Of a DNA stretch of 64,000 nucleotides, positions 58,265 through 64,000 are shown piece by piece. This DNA comes from Sarocladium kiliense (lineage: Eukaryota; Ascomycota; Sordariomycetes; Hypocreales; Sarocladiaceae). How positions within the stretch are numbered: position 1 is the stretch's first letter; the number at the start of each line of letters is the position of its first letter. The stretch covers positions 1,922,001 through 1,986,000 of the forward strand of contig JAUZTG010000020.1 of the NCBI GenBank assembly GCA_030734395.1. The letters run 5' to 3'. A program made the position numbers and the translations under genes. Under the pieces are notes generated by a model. That model worked only from the letters and a program-made list of their open reading frames with translations. It did no database searches and was not told where the DNA came from.

Positions 58265-58737
58265 TTACCATTTCGCGTGGAATTCATAAGATTCTCTCCC
58301 GTCGTTCCAGCTCCCCTCTAAGTAACCGGATCGTACGCATTGTGTGATGAAGTTCTCGGTCGCATCCTAGGGTTCATGGTTAGCAAGGCACCCATCGTCT
58401 TGATCCACTGCCGACCGCTTGCTGTTCTCTCCATTTCCCTCTTTTATTTCACGGTTCAATGTTGACTTACCCAGCAACTGGGAAACCCCGGTTTGGCACC
58501 TTGCACGTTGGCCCGATCGACCCAAAAGTTCACCGACGCACCATAAGCGTTGAAGAAGCGAAAGTTGGTGGTGCACGGCTTCTGGTATGCACACTTTTCG
58601 TTATTGCACATTTGCTGACGAAGCTCCCACCAAATATGCTCGAAATCGCCGGTCTTCTGCTTCTTACCACGGCAGTCAGCCGCTGAAGAAAACTGGGCTA
58701 CCGTGCACGCTGTCGCCACAAGGGTGAGAAGCTTCAT
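58265..58737 (-). CDS. Small secreted six-cysteine protein
   Basis: Two exons (58737-58471 and 58366-58265) with a 104-nt intron give 122 aa. Signal peptide is MKLLTLVATACTVAQFSSAA. The mature peptide of about 100 residues has six cysteines, at ADC, QQMC, EKC, KPC, PSC and TQC, probably three disulfides. The splice joins FPSCW to DATENFITQC, and the end reads GSWNDGRESYEFHAKW. This wording (WxxRQQMC, C-W-D-A-T-E-N-x-I) belongs to a widespread family of small fungal secreted proteins of unknown function, often listed as effector candidates. It has no toxin motif that I recognise. The ATG at 58737 is used since the 31 upstream in-frame codons are not signal-like. Confidence 0.8.
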
Positions 58738-60654
58738 CTTTGGGTAGCGTTGTAGTAGGTCAAGGTGTAGGACACGGCGAGGTTTGCGGGTACGGCGATT
58801 GAGTTGATCCAAGCCTGGAATACTGGACATCCGGGAGCATATTTATGTTTGAAGAATACGAATCTCAAGTCGAATGTGTACTGTTGGACTAATCCTCCCG
58901 ATATGCTTAAGGTGTCTGAATAGGCTCAGCCGACAAGTAAGAGCGATAAATATAGGTTATGCAGCTACATAGCCCCCATATGCAGTCATCGCAACTCCAA
59001 GGATAGGTCCAATCAGCTGCATAACGCCATCAGAAGTTTTTCCGCGAGTAGAACCTGGAGTGTGTGCCCACCTAGTTTTTCGTTTGCGACGAAGAGATTG
59101 GTGAAGCCATCTTATTATCTTTTGAGAGATATTAAGGTTCGAAGCAACGACTGCATCCATCTCGGCTGTTTGCCATGCCGCTGCAGGGCTATGGGGGCCG
59201 AGCGCCACCGCCAATACCAACCGCCTAAAAAGGTCGTTCAGCTGTTCACGCGACTACAATGTTGCTTGTAGAAACTCAATTGGGGTGTGTCTTAAGCTTC
59301 CATGCAGCCCATCGGACGACTAATGTTCCTGAGTAACTATTTTCGACCTTCGCTCAAACCTTTCTAGCGACTATTGCGGGAGCTTCAGCTATAGAATCCA
59401 GATTGCTCGAATCTCAGACACTCGTGATCCATTGTTCCACATACAGGACATGTTAGCTGTCATGCTTGGTCGGCAGCATGTACTCTGTGTCCTGGGCTCA
59501 CCTGTAAGGCGTGTCAGCACCATCTGGATCACCGTTTTACTTCATGTTCTGCTTGCTATTCTTTATCCGTCAGTAGTCGCTTAAATCCGATCGTAACACC
59601 ATTCCACTTGCTGTTGTAATATTGCTTCCTACTCTGCCTCAATTTTATCATGGACAATGGTATGCCAGCCGATTCTTTTCGGCAAGGAGCCTGAACAGGT
59701 ACTGATGGCTGCAGAGCCTATGAAGACGTGGCAACACATCGACACAGGAGACACGTCCTAAATCTTAACAGGCGCACTCACCTGGGTGGTATGCATATCG
59801 CACTGAATAGCAACCTTGTCCTTCCCAGAGAAGTTACCGTTATCTGTGATGACTTCGAAACCTGCATGCCATACGATCTCGACCAGACACAGGAAACCTT
59901 ATACACAAGACTATTGTTCTAGTGCATCTGTGTAGGGCGGGAATAAGGTACACTAATACAGGAGCCAATTAAGTTCCAAACTTAGACCTGGGCAAGCTGG
60001 CCCACGTGAACTTAGCTGCCGTCGTAAAGTCCTAAGGAATCCAGGGCGGCAAGACCGCGACCGGGACGTTGTTCAACTTCCTGAGGCGGTGCCCGGATCT
60101 CGGCAAGCCAATCCATTTCAGGTCAGAGTTTCAGGTGATGATCGGCAGGTACTCAGGCGGAATGTTTGATTGCGATCACAGCTGACTTTTCGTTAGTACT
60201 TCTTTTACGAAGACTACATTTGACTTCACACTTGGCTGTGTGGCGGTGGTCTAAGCACTCTTCACCTGCGCTACCGAGGCCGAACAGGCACGTCTAGACT
60301 CCTTTTCGCTGGTCGGCTTTGGGTGCCCTAGCATCGTGTTTTCTCAGACCAAGGCCTCAGGTCATTTGAGCGGGTGCATCGTATTATCAAGCCTGCCAAT
60401 GTGTGCTTGAGAACCCGTAGTGATTGATGTATGATTTGCCTCTAAAGAAGGCGCCATCGTCAGATAGGCTGGTTCGTATGGCAGGCCTAGATCGTGGAGG
60501 AGAGCCCGTCGACCTGGCTACGCGGAACAGAGTCTATATAGATAGAGTTATGTCCTCCCTTGCTTCTCGGAACCAGGTAGCGACTGTCGCGCTTTCCGGT
60601 TGCATGTAAAGGACTGACCAACTGCTGCATCTGTGACTTCTCTCCTCTTCCATC
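58738..60654. other. Large intergenic stretch, nothing recognised
   Basis: About 1.9 kb, the longest gap in the window. Only short open frames without motifs occur. It may hold lost genes or a long promoter for the AA5 oxidase. Confidence 0.5.
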
Positions 60655-63179
60655 ATGAAGTCCACATCGCGGCATTCTTTCTTCGTCCTTCTAAATGCAT
60701 TCATCACGCCTTCTTTGGGCCAACAGTTTCTCACCGCTTGCCCGACCGATGAGATAATCGTGCAAGACTCTACCGGTAACTCATGGGCTTCATGCCCCAA
60801 GACCGATTACGCATGGGACAGCTTGAGTTGGGTCGGAGGCGTCAAAAACGATGCTGATTGCGCCAGCTATTGCACTAACACCAAAGGCTGTGCCAAGGCT
60901 GTGTATGATCGTCAGTATGGTTGGTGTCACGCTAAAGCAGATGTGAACAACGGCCTATGGCGACAAAACGATGCGTACGATGCCATCCGTCCTTACAGCG
61001 GCCCGATCACCAGTTGCCCAACTAAGGAGACCAATGTTACCGATGGCAAGGGGCGTATCTGGGCTGTGTGTCAATTCAGCGGTAAGCACTATCCTACTCA
61101 GCCTGACGTGCTGAAATACTCAGGCTATGAGATAGGAATCTTGGCTGATTTGGTGCAGACTACCAAGGACCTTCGAACACCTATACGCGGGGCATAGATT
61201 CCGATGAAGAGTGCGTCAAGCTGTGCGCGGCGACAACTGGATGCGTCAAGGGAGTTTTTGACAGGGTCGAGCGTGGCTGCCACATCAAGGCAGCAAACGG
61301 ACTTGGCTGGACAACGAGCACCAGGTACGACAGTATGCGTCTAATCTCAGACACATCGAGCGGAGGCGGGGGCAATACTGGAGGCACAGCTGGCGGCTTC
61401 AAGTGCGACACGAAGCAGTCAGTCTTGACCACAAAAGATGGCTCCACGTTTGCTCTCTGCACCGGCACAGACTGGCAAGGGACAAGCATCTACGTATTGA
61501 ATACCTTCTCTTCAGCTCAGAGGTGCGCCGAAGTATGCTCACTCACTCCCGTGTGCACGAACGCGATCTGGGACACGCAGAACAACATTTGCCACATCAA
61601 AGGACCTGAAGCTGGGCTCAAACAGGCCCTGAACAACCAGTTCGATCAAATCAGACTGATCAAGAAAGCCAAACCAGACACGCAATCACCTGCGAAAGGC
61701 GGCAAATGGTCAGGCATTATATCATTCCCCGTTGTGCCGGCCGCAGTCTATGTCGTTCCTCAACAGCCGCAGGCGACCCGCATCATGGCTTTCTCCGCGA
61801 ACGCGGATGAGTCGTTCGGCTCAAGGACAGGGCTCACTCAATTTGCCACCTTCGACTATACTACAGGTTCGGTATCTAAGCAGACGGTCAGCAATACGCA
61901 ACACGATATGTTTTGTCCAGGCATCTCCACACTGCAGGATGGTAGGATTGTGGTCAATGGCGGCTCGGATGCCGCGACCGTCAGTATCTACAACCCTTCT
62001 AGCAACAGCTGGTCTCGCGCGAAGGATATGAACCTGGGCCGTGGCTACCAATCATCAACGACGCTGTCCAATGGCAAGATCTTCACCATCGGTGGCAGCT
62101 TTAGCGGAGGGGAGATCACCAAGAACGGTGAAGTCTTCGATCCAGCTCAGAACACTTGGACTGTTCTCAACGGGTGTAAGGCCGATAACCTAAACACCCA
62201 GGACAGCGCCTGGCGTCGTGACAACCACGCTTGGCTTTATGCCTGGTCGAATGGCAATGTCTTCCAGGCTGGCCCTAGCCGCGCAATGAACTGGTATGGG
62301 ACCGCCAACCGCGGCTCAACGACCAGTGCTGGCATTCGAAATGCAACCGATGATGCCATGTGTGGTGTCAATGCCATGTATGATATAGGGAAGATTCTTG
62401 CAGCGGGTGGCACGCCCCAATACGACGACACGGCGTCTGTTACCACGACCTACCTTATCACTGTTCCAAAGGTCGGTCAGCAAGCATCCGTGGAAAAGGT
62501 TTCCGACTTGAAGTACCCCCGCGCTTTTGCAAACAACGTCGTCCTACCTGATGGCACTGTCATGGTTTTGGGAGGCCAGTGGCGTAGTCGCCAGTTCACC
62601 GACATTGAGTCAGTCATCTATCCGGAGCTGTACGACCCCAAGATCAAGTCCTGGAGAGTCCTCAACGCAGAGGCCAAGCCTCGCAATTACCACTCCTCGG
62701 CTGTTCTTCTCGGGGATGGCGCCGTCTTTAGCGGCGGTGGTGGTCTCTGTTGGGTCGCTGGAGGTGCTCCAGACAATAGCTGGGGTTGTGATCCGTCCGC
62801 TCAACACATGGATGCCGAGATCTTCTCGCCGCCCTATCTCTTCAATTCCGATGGTTCTGCCGCTGTTCGGCCCAGTATCAGTAGTCTGACTACGTCGACT
62901 GACACCCGAGGTAATTGGGTTAGAGCTGGTGGTACTCTGACCGCGACTATGGGCGATACCAGCGCCACTACGTTCTCTCTTGTACGATTGGGGTCGTCGA
63001 CTCATTCGGTCAATACTGACCAGCGTCGTATATCACTTTCCGCCACTCAGAGTGGCAGGAGATGGTCTATCAAATTACCATCTGATTCCGGTGTTGTTCT
63101 GCCAGGTTACTGGTTTCTTTTTGCGCTCAATGGGCAAGGCACTCCGAGCATTGCTAGAGTTGTTCAGGTGAGGCTGTGA
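60655..63179 (+). CDS. Secreted AA5 copper-radical oxidase with three apple/PAN-like repeats
   Basis: Two exons (60655-61081 and 61168-63179) with an 86-nt intron give 812 aa and a signal peptide. AA5 enzymes use one copper and a Tyr-Cys radical to oxidise alcohols to aldehydes, releasing peroxide. Three N-terminal repeats of about 90 residues each carry a C-x3-C core: DCASYCTNTKGCAK, ECVKLCAATTGCVK and RCAEVCSLTPVCTN, each ending in C-H-A/I-K. The Kelch-like catalytic domain keeps Cys392 (DMFCPGIS), Tyr436 (GRGYQSS), Tyr650-His651 (RNYHSS) and His755 (SSTHSVNTDQRR). The stacking Trp290 of Fusarium galactose oxidase is Phe454 here (GGSFSGG, codon 62100-62102). That points to a non-galactose alcohol substrate. 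Confidence 0.93.
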
Positions 63180-64000
63180 GACATTTCAACGATAGTATTG
63201 CTCAGCTCAGAGGCGAGTCGTCAACTTAGAATCTCCGTGTCTTTGTTGGATGATCAGCTGTGACTTTCGCGAACGGCCTGTCTGCCCTTGCCTCTTTCGG
63301 GAAGAGGATTTACTGTATTCAGAGGAGCTCTTGAAAGGTTACGTGTAACATAAGACATGATGTCTCCAATGGTTCGGAAGAGTTGGAAGGAACTGCCCAA
63401 GCCACGCCATCATGATCACTCCTATACACGATGATATACTTGCTCTCGGTCAGACAACGCAAACGTCCATTCGTTTTACGACGTGAAGAGATAGCCAGGC
63501 CGTTGCAATGATTGACTAGGTAGTCCGCCACACAGCGTCACAAATCATTGCTAGCCAGTGTTAGTTGATTGGTCGTTGGTCGTGCAAATGTTCACTCTCT
63601 CATGCCCCCACAATTTTGCGATTGTCCCTTGCTCAAGCCCTACGTTCTCCATACGATCGTTGGGACATCCCATCCGGCCATACATGGTAGAGTAAACTCC
63701 TGTCAAGGTCTTGCATCATGTGTGACGACGTGCAAATTGAGCAGCGCACTAGCCGGAGACAAGCTGACTAAATTCGGTCAGCGAAAGCTAGCGCAACTTC
63801 AACTAGACCTGCAGCGCACTTTTCAGATGACGTAAAGAATCTGAGATGCTAGCTCCCAAGCACCAGCATCACGGCTCCAGCGAGCGCGAGCGCACTGAGT
63901 GTGATTCAGGATGCATTGAAGCAGTAACTTTCAACACGCGGGATTGGCAAGGCGCCGTCCTTGTAGCTTGCCAGAGCGCGCCATCCAAAGTTCGGAACCC
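63180..64000. other. 3' flank of the AA5 gene, nothing recognised
   Basis: About 820 bp to the window edge. Short open frames only, with no motif. Confidence 0.5.

Overview
The window is nuclear DNA of a filamentous ascomycete (Pezizomycotina). Genes are split by short GT-AG introns, mostly about 49-134 nt and often with a CTAAC-type branch point. The gene set includes an Arp2/3 subunit, a Ubp6-type deubiquitinase, an Sfh5-type lipid transfer protein, LaeA-like methyltransferases, P450s and secreted CAZymes. A plant-associated or litter-degrading lifestyle fits the pectin lyase, GH7, AA5 oxidase and small secreted protein. A Dothideomycete is my guess, but the class cannot be settled from this sequence. 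All exon structures were built by hand from splice signals and family expectation. Where exon lengths are given they sum to a whole number of codons.

Region 1 (1-13.1 kb) is housekeeping: SHB17-like sugar bisphosphatase (cut by the left edge), a small membrane protein, UBP6, ARPC4 (divergent from UBP6), an RRM protein with a long CT-rich leader, and SFH5. Region 2 (13.5-22.2 kb) is accessory: an SDR, a secreted beta-helix protein, a pisatin-demethylase-like P450, a LaeA-like methyltransferase with very small exons, and a secreted pectin lyase. It has no PKS, NRPS or terpene backbone enzyme, so I do not call it a biosynthetic cluster. Region 3 (22.9-35.4 kb) holds a decaying SRPK-type kinase, a GH7 protein that has lost two active-site acids, an unclassified secreted TIM-barrel-like protein convergent with it, a second LaeA-like methyltransferase divergent from an NmrA-like gene, an epoxide-hydrolase relic beside a C25-A15 tract, and a 2H phosphoesterase.

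Region 4 (36.3-54.2 kb) may be a nutrient-scavenging island. Two diverged secreted LVIVD-type (choice-of-anchor B) paralogues each sit beside an MFS permease (allantoate-type and GIT1-type). Between them lie a membrane dipeptidase, a CYP504-like P450, an SDR and a secreted carboxylesterase. Region 5 (55-63.2 kb) holds an M66-type metallopeptidase with a jacalin-like domain, a six-cysteine small secreted protein, and an AA5 copper-radical oxidase with three N-terminal apple/PAN-like repeats and a Trp-to-Phe change at the stacking residue.

The leads I rate highest are the GH7 active-site loss, the paired LVIVD/permease arrangement, the AA5 architecture and the unclassified secreted protein. No tRNA, rRNA, CRISPR array or intact transposon was recognised.
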